A stretch of DNA of 64,000 nt. Origin: Enhygromyxa salina (GTDB lineage: Bacteria > Myxococcota_A > Polyangia > Nannocystales > Nannocystaceae). Below are positions 8,216 to 16,439 of the stretch, one piece after another. The notes under the pieces were generated by a model, which saw nothing but the letters and a program-made list of their open reading frames with translations, had not been told where the DNA came from and searched no databases. The stretch lies in contig NZ_PVNL01000041.1 of NCBI RefSeq assembly GCF_002994635.1, forward strand, positions 62,001-126,000. The letters run 5' to 3'. The position numbers were made by a program, and so were the translations under genes. Every line of letters begins with the position of its first letter. The stretch's first letter is position 1.

Positions 8216-9675
8216 ATCCATCGATGCACCTCGGCCGGCCGCGCGCTCGCGCGCTCGGGCTGCGACTGACAGACCGCGCAGGGTCTCTATCTGACGGTCG
8301 GTTCATGCTGGCTTACGCCGCGTTTGCGCAGCCGCTCGCGCGGATCGAGGCCGCGCTCGCGCAGCTCGGCGTCACCGACGACAGCGACCCGATCCTGTTC
8401 GAGTGTGCCAACACTGTCCCGGGGCTGCTCACGCTCCTGGCCCTGCTCACGCTCGAGCGCAGCTTCGTGCTCGTGCCGCCGCCGCGCCCCGGGCTCGACC
8501 TGCCCGCGCCCGCGTTTTGTCGCTGGCGGCTGCGCACCAACGAAGACGCAGACACGCGGCCCGACGCGCCCGCGAGCTTCCTGCGCGCCGAGCCGATCGC
8601 CGACCACCAGCCGCTGCCGGCAGACTCGAAGCTGCGCAGCAGCAGGCTGCTGCTGCGGACCTCCGGCAGCCTCGGCTCGCCCAAGCTCGTCGTCCACACC
8701 CACGACGGCGCGCTCGCCAACGCCTGCAACACGATCGAGCGTCTCGGTCTGCGCGCGGACGATCGCGTGTTCATTCCGGTCCCGGTCGCGCACATGTTTG
8801 GGCTCGGCGCCGCGCTGCTGCCAGCCCTCGTCGTCGGCGCGAGCGTGGAGGTGCTGGCCAACGCCAACTTGCTGCGCTACCTCGAACGCGAGCGCAGCTT
8901 CGCGCCCACGGTCGCGTACTCGACCCCCAACCTGTGCGCGACGCTGGTCCGTCCGCGCGCGGCCCCGGCCCACTATCGGCACGTCGTCGTCGCCGGCGAC
9001 AAGCTCAGCCCCGAGCTGTTTGCCAAGCTCGAAACCATTTATACACGCGTCGTCAGTCTCTACGGATCGACGGAGCTCGGGGTCATCTGTGCCGCCGATC
9101 CACGCGAGGCCGAGGGGCCCCGCGCGGCCACTGTCGGCCACCCGCTGCCGGGCGTCGAGCTCGAGCTCGAGCTCGAGTTGGGCACCAACCCCAGCGCAGA
9201 GGGTGAGCTCGTGTGCCGCCACCCGTTCCCGTTCGAGTCCTACGTCGACGCCAGCGGCGCCCTGATTCAAAGTCCGAGCGGGTCGAGCTTCGCGACCCGT
9301 GACCTCGCCCGGATCCACGAGGGCGGTCTCGTCGAGCTGCTCGGCCGCTGCGATCACGCGGTCAAGCGCGACGGTCGGCTGGTCGCGCTCGCACAGGTTG
9401 AGCGCGCGCTCGAGCGGCTGCCCATGGTCGCCCGCGCCGCGGTCGTCGTCGCCGCTGAGCAGACCCCGCGCGGTCGGGCCATTGCTGCCTTTTGTGTCGC
9501 GGTGCCGGGCTCGTCGATCGACGCGGCCCAGGTTCGCGACGCCTGCCGTGACAGCCTCCCCGCCTACGCCATCCCCGATCGTGTGGTCGAGCTCGAGGCC
9601 CTGCCCCTGCTCGCTAGCGGCAAGCTCGATCGCCACACCCTGGCCCAACAACTGACTCCCACCCCCGGGGAGTGA
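8212..9675 (+). CDS. Stand-alone AMP-forming acyl/aminoacyl ligase (adenylation enzyme)
   Basis: 487 residues if started at the GTG at 8212, which overlaps the previous stop; an ATG at 8224 is the alternative. Adenylate-forming motifs in order: LLRTSGSLGSPKLVVHTH (P-loop like A3), SLYGSTELGV (A5), FATRDLARIHEGG (A7 with the ribose-binding Asp), and a C-terminal LASGKLDRHTL (A10 with the adenylation Lys). It is shorter than NRPS A domains in the N-terminal part. The next gene is a free carrier protein, so it most likely loads a carboxylic or amino acid onto that carrier as AMP then thioester. The substrate cannot be assigned by eye. It belongs to the coupled rightward operon. Confidence 0.87.
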   Translation: MNPSMHLGRPRARALGLRLTDRAGSLSDGRFMLAYAAFAQPLARIEAALAQLGVTDDSDPILFECANTVPGLLTLLALLTLERSFVLVPPPRPGLDLPAPAFCRWRLRTNEDADTRPDAPASFLRAEPIADHQPLPADSKLRSSRLLLRTSGSLGSPKLVVHTHDGALANACNTIERLGLRADDRVFIPVPVAHMFGLGAALLPALVVGASVEVLANANLLRYLERERSFAPTVAYSTPNLCATLVRPRAAPAHYRHVVVAGDKLSPELFAKLETIYTRVVSLYGSTELGVICAADPREAEGPRAATVGHPLPGVELELELELGTNPSAEGELVCRHPFPFESYVDASGALIQSPSGSSFATRDLARIHEGGLVELLGRCDHAVKRDGRLVALAQVERALERLPMVARAAVVVAAEQTPRGRAIAAFCVAVPGSSIDAAQVRDACRDSLPAYAIPDRVVELEALPLLASGKLDRHTLAQQLTPTPGE

Positions 9676-9685
9676 AACCAACACC

Positions 9686-9991
9686 ATGCACGCACACCAG
9701 GCTCAAACCGACCCCGTGGCGCTCATCGAAGAGCTGACCAACATGATCGCCCACAAGCTCGATGTTCGCATCGACGAGGCCGACATCACCCCCACGGTCC
9801 CCCTGCTCGAGGGCGGGCTGCTGCTCGACTCCATGATCTTGTTCGAGCTGATCACGCTGATCGAGCAGCGCTACGAGGTCGTGTTCCCGAGCGACGGTCT
9901 CAACACGGAGAACTTCGCCAACCTCACGGTCCTCGCGGGCCACGTCAACGGGCTGATCGCGGCCAAGGCCGGACAGGGAGGTCGAGGATGA
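9686..9991 (+). CDS. Acyl/peptidyl carrier protein
   Basis: 101 residues. The four-helix carrier fold is suggested by the pattern ...PLLEGGLLLDSMILFELITLI, where Ser49 in LLDSM is the expected phosphopantetheine attachment site. It begins 10 bp after the AMP-ligase stop and its TGA overlaps the ATG of the radical SAM gene (ATGA). It is the natural partner of the preceding ligase; the loaded unit may be presented to the reductase, the radical SAM enzyme, or the terminal condensation domain of the NRPS. Confidence 0.92.
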   Translation: MHAHQAQTDPVALIEELTNMIAHKLDVRIDEADITPTVPLLEGGLLLDSMILFELITLIEQRYEVVFPSDGLNTENFANLTVLAGHVNGLIAAKAGQGGRG

Positions 9992-11277
9992 CCATCAAGC
10001 TTCCAATGTTGAACGCGGACGCGAAGCCCGACGCCGAGGAGCCGTCGCGCCGCGGGTTCCTGGTCAACTACCCCCACTTTCGCCACTGGCGACCCGAGGC
10101 GGCCACGGCGTTCGCCGAGCCCAAGCCGCTGAACGTCTACGTGCACGTGCCCTACTGCGTGCAGCGCTGCGCCTACTGTTTCTACAAGGTCACGACCCTC
10201 GGCGACAACCGCAAGGCCCAGATCGATCGCTACGTCGACGCCCTGTGCACGGAGATCGAGCGGGTCAGTGAGCGCTTCCACCTGCGCGAGCAGCCTGTCG
10301 AGACCATCTACTTTGGCGGCGGCACGCCGACGCTGCTGTCCAAGGACAACCTCAGCCGGGTGTTCGACACGCTCCACCGGTGCCTGAACATCGCCGAGCC
10401 AGAGATCACCGTCGAGGCCGAGCCCGTCACCTTGATCCAGACCAAGGCCGACCATCTGCAGTCGCTGGGCGTCAGCCGGATCAGCATGGGCATCCAGTCC
10501 TTCAAGGACGAGATCGTGTCGCAGACCGGCCGGGTCGACACCGAGGCTCACATGCTCCGGGCGATCGAGATCGCGATGGGCACCGGCGCGGCGGTCAACA
10601 TCGATCTCATGAGCGGCCTCGCTGGCGAGACCGACGAGACCTGGGACTACTCGGTGACCCGGGCGATCGAGAGCGGCGTCCACTCGCTGACCGTCTACAA
10701 GACCGAGATCTACCCCAACAGCAGCTACTACGCCGGGATCAAGCGCAACACCTTGCTGCTGCCAACCGACGACGACGAGCTGCGCTACACCAAGCACGCG
10801 ATCGAGCGGTTCGAGGCGGCCGGCTACGAGGCCGTCAACTTCTTCACCTTCGTCAAGCACAAGAGCTACATGCAGCGCCACGCGACCAACTCGTGGCGCG
10901 GCGGCGAGATCTACGGCTTTGGTGTGTCGGCGTTCGGCATGATGCACGGAACGACGCTGCAAAACTCGAGCGAGATCGGACGCTACATCGATCACATCGA
11001 GGCCGGCGAGCTCCCGCTCGCGCGCGGCTACCAGCTGTCGGCCCGCGAGCGCATGACCCGTGACCTGGCCCTGGGGATCAAGCTGCTGCGCTTCGACCGT
11101 GTCGAGTTTAGGCGCCGCTACGGCTACGACGTCATGGACGTGTGTGGACCGACCATCTCGGCCCTGGCCGAAGAGGGCTACGTCGAGCTGCTCGACGACA
11201 CGCTCGCGATGACGCGCAAGGGGATGCTGTGGGGTGACTACGTCGGCCACAACATCGTCGCGGCCATGGAGGGCTGA
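9988..11277 (+). CDS. HemN-like radical SAM enzyme
   Basis: 429 residues from an ATG that overlaps the carrier-protein stop and sits 6 nt after a strong GGGAGG ribosome site inside that gene. The radical SAM cluster motif is CVQRCAYC (Cys57, Cys61, Cys64), preceded by NVYVHVPY as in HemN/HemW. TIYFGGGTPTLL is the GGE-like SAM-binding strand. Residues about 300-429 form a HemN-type C-terminal region with a winged-helix-like end. Genuine HemN/HemW act in haem metabolism, but related operon-borne enzymes (C-methylases and cyclopropanases such as Jaw5 and YtkT) act in natural-product pathways. The context between a carrier protein and tailoring genes favours that role. Family certain, reaction unknown. 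Confidence 0.9.
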   Translation: MTIKLPMLNADAKPDAEEPSRRGFLVNYPHFRHWRPEAATAFAEPKPLNVYVHVPYCVQRCAYCFYKVTTLGDNRKAQIDRYVDALCTEIERVSERFHLREQPVETIYFGGGTPTLLSKDNLSRVFDTLHRCLNIAEPEITVEAEPVTLIQTKADHLQSLGVSRISMGIQSFKDEIVSQTGRVDTEAHMLRAIEIAMGTGAAVNIDLMSGLAGETDETWDYSVTRAIESGVHSLTVYKTEIYPNSSYYAGIKRNTLLLPTDDDELRYTKHAIERFEAAGYEAVNFFTFVKHKSYMQRHATNSWRGGEIYGFGVSAFGMMHGTTLQNSSEIGRYIDHIEAGELPLARGYQLSARERMTRDLALGIKLLRFDRVEFRRRYGYDVMDVCGPTISALAEEGYVELLDDTLAMTRKGMLWGDYVGHNIVAAMEG

Positions 11278-11282
11278 GTCGC

Positions 11283-12329
11283 ATGTACTGCTTGATCAGC
11301 GTGGTGCTCGGCGACTGGCGGGCAATCCACGCCGAGGCCCAGGGCTACAAGCGACAGATCCTCGCGGCCGCGAGCGCCGAGGGTGTCCCGCGCCCGCCAG
11401 TGTTTCGCGCGAGTCGGGGCCTGCTGCTGCTGGTCGACTGGGACGGTCAGCGGGTGCTGGGGGCCCGCGAGCTGGCCAAGCCCACGGGCTTCGTGGTCGA
11501 CGACGACAAGATCCACGTCGCGCTGTGGGACGAGGACGCGGTCGCAACCCTCGTCAACGGTGAGCTGCAGCCGCGCGCGCAGCACCGCTGGTTCAACCAC
11601 ATTCACACCCTCGACACGACCGCGCGCGGGCTGCTGCTGTCGAGCTCGGGCAGCGACCTGATCGCCGAGGTCGACGCCGATGGCGAGCTGGTGTGGGCCT
11701 ACTTCATGTTCGAGCACGGCTACGCCGATCGTGTTCGGCTCGCGCGCAGCTTCGACCGAGGGCGGGACTACAACCAGCGCTACCTGCCGGCCGCGCTCAC
11801 CACCCACCCCAACTCGGCGATCCTCGTCGGCGACACCGTGCTGGCGACCTTGTTCAGCACCGGCGAGCTCGTCGCGATCGATCGCTCGACGGGCGCGCTC
11901 GAGGTCGTGTTGAACGGGCTCACCCGGCCGCACTCGATTCGCCGCCGGGCCGAGGGCGGCTACATCCTCAGCGACACCGAGGCCCGACGGGTGCTGTTGC
12001 TCGACGACAGCTTCGCGGTCGTGGCCGAGCTGGCCGTCGACGCGCCGTGGATCCAAGACGCGGTCCTCGCTGGCGAGCGGCTGTTGGTCGTCGCCAACCG
12101 GCGCATCGTCATGGGTGCGTTCGACGACACAGCCAACGGGGGCGACGCCAACGGGGGTGACAACAGCGTCGTCGAGCTGCGTGATGGCGTCGCTGCCCGC
12201 CGGCTCGGGTTCGGGCCCGACAACCGGATCTACATGGTCGAGCCGCTGACCGGCGCTCAGGCGACGCGGCTCGAGCCCAACTTCCGTGATACGCTCGCGC
12301 TCGATTGGTTGGACTGGTGGCAGGCATGA
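11283..12329 (+). CDS. Beta-propeller-like protein of unknown function
   Basis: 348 residues; ATG at 11283 with GGAGGG 9 nt upstream inside the end of the radical SAM gene. The sequence has repeated short strand patterns typical of a propeller: GLLLLVDWDGQRVLG, HTLDTTARGLLLSSSGSD, AEVDADGELVWAYF, PHSIRRRAEGGYILSDTEARR. The FNHIHTLD and LTRPHSI histidine segments resemble the HD/PH positions in arylsulfotransferase-like and related propellers. No signal peptide, so probably cytoplasmic. The stop overlaps the start of the sulfotransferase fusion gene (ATGA). Catalytic or scaffolding role not determinable; recurrent pairing with HemN-like enzymes elsewhere could be tested. Confidence 0.75.
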   Translation: MYCLISVVLGDWRAIHAEAQGYKRQILAAASAEGVPRPPVFRASRGLLLLVDWDGQRVLGARELAKPTGFVVDDDKIHVALWDEDAVATLVNGELQPRAQHRWFNHIHTLDTTARGLLLSSSGSDLIAEVDADGELVWAYFMFEHGYADRVRLARSFDRGRDYNQRYLPAALTTHPNSAILVGDTVLATLFSTGELVAIDRSTGALEVVLNGLTRPHSIRRRAEGGYILSDTEARRVLLLDDSFAVVAELAVDAPWIQDAVLAGERLLVVANRRIVMGAFDDTANGGDANGGDNSVVELRDGVAARRLGFGPDNRIYMVEPLTGAQATRLEPNFRDTLALDWLDWWQA

Positions 12330-14149
12330 CCGCGCGGATCGGGCAGCGCTTCGACGTCCGCGCGCTCGTGGCCGAGCTCGACGGCCTCGACTTCGCCGAG
12401 TGGCAGCCCTATCCGCGCGCGGTCCTGGGCGAGCAAGCGCTGCCGCTGATCTGCGTCGGCGGTGCGGCGAACTTCGACTTCCCGCTCGCGGGCCCGCTCG
12501 CACAGCACATCGACCTCGACCTGGTGCCGGCGCTGCGCCGGGCGCTGGCGGCCCTGGCCTGCGACGGCGCGCTCGGTCGCTGTCGGCTGAGCTGCACCCG
12601 CGCGGGCGCGGTGGTCTCGGCCAGCGAGCCGTGGTCGCACCATGGCTCGCGCTACACCACGTGGTGCCTGGTGCTCGTCTGTGATGGGGTCGAGCTGCAC
12701 GACGCAGTCGGCTCGCCCGGCGTCCCGCTCGCGGCTGGCGACCTGTGGCAGATCGATGCGGGCCTCGACGGCGCGCAGCTGCGCAACACGGGGTCGCGCG
12801 ACTGCGTGTTGCTGGTGGTCGAGCGCCGCAGCCCTGCCCGCCCACCGAGCTCCCCGAGCGAGCTGTGGGTTGATCACGCGGATGCCTTGCCCGTCGAGGG
12901 GTACCGGTTCGAGGTCCTCGAGCCCGAGCAATTCGAGGCCGCAGCCCAGGCGATCGTCGCCGCGCCCACGCTCGAGGTCCGCGACCCCGACAGCTTGCGC
13001 GTGGGCGTGACCGACATCGCCCGACGCTGGCGCGCGAGCTTCCAGCGCCACGGTCACAGCAGCTCCGGCGAGCTCGCCTACCGCGATCTGCTGCTCGAGT
13101 TTCGCGACCGCGTGCTCGTCAAGCTGCCGCCGGACGCCCGCCGCTCGGCGCTGTGTATTGCGACCTCGCTCGACTTTGGGCCCCGGCCGCCCGCGCAGCC
13201 GCGTCGCCCTCAGCGGCGCGCGCGGGCGAGCGCCAGCGGGCCTGAAAGTACGCCACGGTTCGACCGCCCGCTGATCGTCGTGTCCGCGCCGCGGTCCGGG
13301 AGCACGCTGCTGTTCGATCTGCTCGCGCGGCTGCCCGAAGTCTGGACGATCGGCGGCGAGAGCCACGAGATCATCCGGGGGATCCCCGAGCTGCACCCCG
13401 CTGCCCACGGCTACATCTCCGATCGCCTCCGCGCGGACGCGGCCACGCCCGAGATCGCGGCGGCCCTGCACCAGGGGTTCGCGCGGCGCCTCGTCGATCA
13501 CCAGGGCCAGGCGTACACGCAGCTCGAGCCCGAGGCCCGACCGGCGTCGCTTCGCTTGGTCGAGAAGACCCCGGCCAACGCCCTGCGCATCCCGTTCTTG
13601 CGGGCCTGCTTCCCCGACGCCCGCTTCGTTCACCTGGTCCGCGAACCCGAGCCCACTGTCAGCAGCCTCGTCGAGGGTTGGCGCTCGCGTCGATTCGTCG
13701 CGTACCGCGATCTGCCGGGCTGGCCCCACCGCGACTGGAGCTTCTTGCTGCCACCTGGCTGGCGCGAGCTGGCCGAGCGGCCCGTGATCGAGATCGCCGC
13801 CTACCAGTGGCGCGTCGCCAACCAGACGATCCTCGCCGACCTCGAGCAGGTCCCGCCGGATCAGCAGCTGCGCCTGCGCTACGCCGAGCTCGTCCATGAC
13901 CCACGCGAGGTGCTGGCCAGGGTCGCGCGCTTCGCCGAGCTCGAGCTCGATCTCGCCCTCGATGCCGAGCTGCAGCGGCGCGCGCCCCCGCTCACGCAAG
14001 TCACGATCTCCCCGCCTCGCGCCGACAAGTGGCGCCGCCACGAGCACGAGCTCGCGTCGCTGGCGGCAGCCTTCGATCTCGGGCGCGATCTCGGGTTCGA
14101 TCGGGGCGCGCCGCTCGAGCTCAACCCCAACGCCGAGGTCCGCCGATGA
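12326..14149 (+). CDS. Fusion: degenerate Asp/Asn beta-hydroxylase-like (cupin) domain + sulfotransferase domain
   Basis: 607 residues from an ATG overlapping the previous stop. Residues 1-180 resemble the aspartyl/asparaginyl beta-hydroxylase double-stranded helix: CRLSCTRAGAVVS, SRYTTWCLVLVCDGVELHD, AGDLWQIDAGLDGAQLRNTG. The usual distal metal His (HxVxN) is Gln here and the first His pair is displaced (SHHGS), so the iron site may be altered. Residues about 180-300 are a linker. From about 310 there is a clear sulfotransferase: PAPS loop VSAPRSGSTLLFDLL and 3'-phosphate segment RFVHLVREPEPTVSSL. The two halves suggest sequential hydroxylation and O-sulfation of a carrier-bound substrate, if the first domain is active. 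Coupled on both sides by ATGA overlaps. Confidence 0.82.
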   Translation: MTARIGQRFDVRALVAELDGLDFAEWQPYPRAVLGEQALPLICVGGAANFDFPLAGPLAQHIDLDLVPALRRALAALACDGALGRCRLSCTRAGAVVSASEPWSHHGSRYTTWCLVLVCDGVELHDAVGSPGVPLAAGDLWQIDAGLDGAQLRNTGSRDCVLLVVERRSPARPPSSPSELWVDHADALPVEGYRFEVLEPEQFEAAAQAIVAAPTLEVRDPDSLRVGVTDIARRWRASFQRHGHSSSGELAYRDLLLEFRDRVLVKLPPDARRSALCIATSLDFGPRPPAQPRRPQRRARASASGPESTPRFDRPLIVVSAPRSGSTLLFDLLARLPEVWTIGGESHEIIRGIPELHPAAHGYISDRLRADAATPEIAAALHQGFARRLVDHQGQAYTQLEPEARPASLRLVEKTPANALRIPFLRACFPDARFVHLVREPEPTVSSLVEGWRSRRFVAYRDLPGWPHRDWSFLLPPGWRELAERPVIEIAAYQWRVANQTILADLEQVPPDQQLRLRYAELVHDPREVLARVARFAELELDLALDAELQRRAPPLTQVTISPPRADKWRRHEHELASLAAAFDLGRDLGFDRGAPLELNPNAEVRR

Positions 14150-15495
14150 GCGACGACCCGCGCCAGCACCGGTATCTCGCCGCGCTCGCCGAGCGCTACA
14201 CCCAGCGCACCCGCGGCTCCCAGCTGACCCGCGAGGCGGCCTGGCCCGCGCTCGCCGACGGCCGGATGTCGCAGGGCTACTTCTCGACAGCCCCCGAGCC
14301 GGCCCGCGAACGCTGGCGGGCAACCAAGCAGCTGCGGCACTCGATCGTCGCCACGCGCAGCCAGGGCCCGCTCGTCTGGGACATCGACGGCAACGAGTAC
14401 ATCGATTTTTGCCTCGGCTTTGGTGTTCACTTGTTCGGCCACCGGCCCGCCTTCATCGAGGACGCGCTGCGGGCCCAGCTCGAGCGTGGCTTGCCGATCG
14501 GGTTTGAGAACCCGCTCACGAATCGAGTCGCGGCCAACATCGCGCGGCTGACGGGGTCCGAGCGTGTCGGGTTTTGCAACACTGGTGCCGAGGCGGTGAT
14601 GGGCGCGCTGCGCCTGGCTCGGGCCGCGACCGGGCGCGATCGGATCGCCGTGTTCGCCGGCGCCTACCATGGCGGACACGACTCGGTGCTCCCGCTCGGC
14701 CAAACCCGCGGGGTCTCGGCCAACCAGCGGGCGGACACGCTCGTGCTCGAGTACGGCGACGCCCGCAGCCTGGCTCAGATCGACGCCCACGCCGACCAGC
14801 TCGCCGCCGTGCTCGTCGAGCCGGTCCAGGCCAGCAACCCGGGCCTGCAGCCGGCCGAGTTCCTCCACGAGCTGCGCGAGCTGACCTCGGCGCACGACAT
14901 CGCGCTGATCTTCGACGACGTCCTGCTCGGCTTTCGGATCCACGCGGGCGGCAGTCAGGCCCACTTCGACATCCGGGCCGACATCGCCACCTTCGGCAAG
15001 ATCGTCGGGGGTGGGCTGCCGATCGGCGTCGTCGCCGGCTCGGCCCGCTACCTCGACGCCCTCGACGGCGGCCGCTGGTCTGCCCACGACAGCAGCCAGC
15101 CCGGTGGCGACAAGATCTGGCTGGCCGGGACTTTCAGCAAGAACCCAATGACGATGGCGGCGGCCCACGCGGTGACCGAGCAGCTCCTGGCCGCCGGCCC
15201 CGAGCTCCAGCTCGGCCTCAACGACGCGACAGCGCGCTTGTGTGATCGCACCAACACCTGGCTGCGCAACCATTCACTGCCCGTCGAGCTGGTCCGCTGT
15301 GGCTCCCTGTTTCGCCTGTGTGCCCCCCCACAGCTGTGGCCGGTCATGGCCGAGCTGCGCATGCGTGGGGTGTTTGCGTTCGACGGTATGGTCTTCTTTG
15401 TGTCCACGGCCCACAGCGAGACCCAACTGCAACAATTCGAGGCTGCACTTCAGAGCAGCCTCCTCGCCTTGCGCGATGGTGGGTTCACGACCTGA
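14146..15495 (+). CDS. Class III PLP aminotransferase (glutamate-1-semialdehyde aminotransferase/AMT-like)
   Basis: 449 residues; the ATG at 14146 overlaps the preceding TGA. Fold-type I class III features: PLVWDIDGNEYIDFCLGFGV near the N-terminus, GFCNTGAEAVMGALRLAR (phosphate cup), FAGAYHGGHDS, LIFDDVLLGFRI with the pyridine-nitrogen Asp, and Lys285 in TFGKIVGGGLPIG as the Schiff-base lysine. It resembles the AMT proteins of lipopeptide PKS/NRPS systems, which install an amine on an acyl-carrier substrate. Here it could transaminate the aldehyde made by the stand-alone reductase. Last gene of the coupled operon. Confidence 0.88.
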   Translation: MSDDPRQHRYLAALAERYTQRTRGSQLTREAAWPALADGRMSQGYFSTAPEPARERWRATKQLRHSIVATRSQGPLVWDIDGNEYIDFCLGFGVHLFGHRPAFIEDALRAQLERGLPIGFENPLTNRVAANIARLTGSERVGFCNTGAEAVMGALRLARAATGRDRIAVFAGAYHGGHDSVLPLGQTRGVSANQRADTLVLEYGDARSLAQIDAHADQLAAVLVEPVQASNPGLQPAEFLHELRELTSAHDIALIFDDVLLGFRIHAGGSQAHFDIRADIATFGKIVGGGLPIGVVAGSARYLDALDGGRWSAHDSSQPGGDKIWLAGTFSKNPMTMAAAHAVTEQLLAAGPELQLGLNDATARLCDRTNTWLRNHSLPVELVRCGSLFRLCAPPQLWPVMAELRMRGVFAFDGMVFFVSTAHSETQLQQFEAALQSSLLALRDGGFTT

Positions 15496-15584
15496 ACCCA
15501 GCATCTCGTGAGCTCTCACGACCCTCAGTCGGCGCGCCAAGCCGCGCCTGTGTTAGTCTCTCTCACTCGAAAAGGACCTGGTCG

Positions 15585-16115
15585 ATGATCACTGATTCGA
15601 ATTCCGCTCCCACCTCGCAAGTCACTGTCGATCCGGCCGCGCGCCTCGATCTCGCCAACCTCTCGGTCCAGCGCAACGTCTACTGGGCGATGGGCGCGGG
15701 CGTTCTGCCCCTGCCGCTCTTCGACCTCGTTGCGATCACCGGTGTGCAGCTCAAGATGCTGCGCGAGCTCTCCAAGATCTACGACGTCGCGTTCAAGGAA
15801 GGCGTGGCCAAGAAGGCCGTGACCTCGCTGCTCGTCGGGATCGGCGGCGTCGGGATCGGCGGCGTCATCGGGTTGAGCATGTTCAAGTTTGTCCCCTTCG
15901 TCGGCCCGGCGCTCGGCGTCGTCAGCGTCCCCGTGGTCTCGGGCATGCTGACCCACGCGGTTGGCCGCACCTTCGTCATGCACTTCGAAGCTGGCGGGAC
16001 CTTGCTCGACTTCGACGCCAAGAAAATGCGCGCCTACTTCAAAGAGGAGTACGGCAACGCCAAGGACGTGGTCGAGAACATGCAAAAACCCAAGGGCGCG
16101 ACCCAGTCGGCCTGA
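15585..16115 (+). CDS. DUF697/YcjF-type membrane protein
   Basis: 176 residues. AAAGGA 8 nt upstream of the ATG at 15585 supports this start over in-frame codons further upstream. LPLPLFDLVAITGVQLKMLRELSKIYDV is the DUF697 core (pairs of hydrophobic stretches around a conserved Gln/Met-Leu motif). Glycine-rich hydrophobic segments (IGGVGIGGVIG, VPFVGPALGVV) suggest two or three membrane helices, followed by a charged C-terminus. The family is often found near GTPases and stress membrane proteins. It heads a short cluster with a small membrane protein and an SPFH protein; no direct link to the biosynthetic genes is visible. Confidence 0.8.
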   Translation: MITDSNSAPTSQVTVDPAARLDLANLSVQRNVYWAMGAGVLPLPLFDLVAITGVQLKMLRELSKIYDVAFKEGVAKKAVTSLLVGIGGVGIGGVIGLSMFKFVPFVGPALGVVSVPVVSGMLTHAVGRTFVMHFEAGGTLLDFDAKKMRAYFKEEYGNAKDVVENMQKPKGATQSA

Positions 16116-16121
16116 GCCACC

Positions 16122-16439
16122 TTGGAGATCGGGCCCTTCCTCCACGTCGGGCTGGTCATCTTGACCATCCTGGTCGTGGCGCTCGCGGGCAGCACGAGGC
16201 GACTTGGCTTCGGGCTGACGCTGCTGTTGTCAATTGTGCTGACCCCGATCGGCGGCTTCATCGTAACGATGCTGTCGGGGGCGCGCCAGCGCAAGCCCAA
16301 GCGCAAGCCCAAACCCAAGCGGCGCTGGTCGTGGTTCAGGCGCGCGCCAGCAGCCGAGGCCAACCAAACCCAGCGTGAGCCGATCACTAACCAGGCGGCG
16401 GCGCCGCCCAACCAGACGACAGGGCTCGAGGTTGGCTGA
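16122..16439 (+). CDS. Small two-helix membrane protein with basic linker
   Basis: 105 residues from a TTG at 16122, 6 bp after the DUF697 stop. Two hydrophobic segments at about residues 6-24 and 28-52 (GLVILTILVVALAG; LTLLLSIVLTPIGGFIVTML) are followed by a Lys/Arg/Pro-rich stretch and a Gln/Asn/Ala-rich tail, which is probably cytoplasmic. No family recognised beyond the common small membrane protein architecture. Likely co-transcribed with the flanking genes. Confidence 0.6.
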   Translation: MEIGPFLHVGLVILTILVVALAGSTRRLGFGLTLLLSIVLTPIGGFIVTMLSGARQRKPKRKPKPKRRWSWFRRAPAAEANQTQREPITNQAAAPPNQTTGLEVG

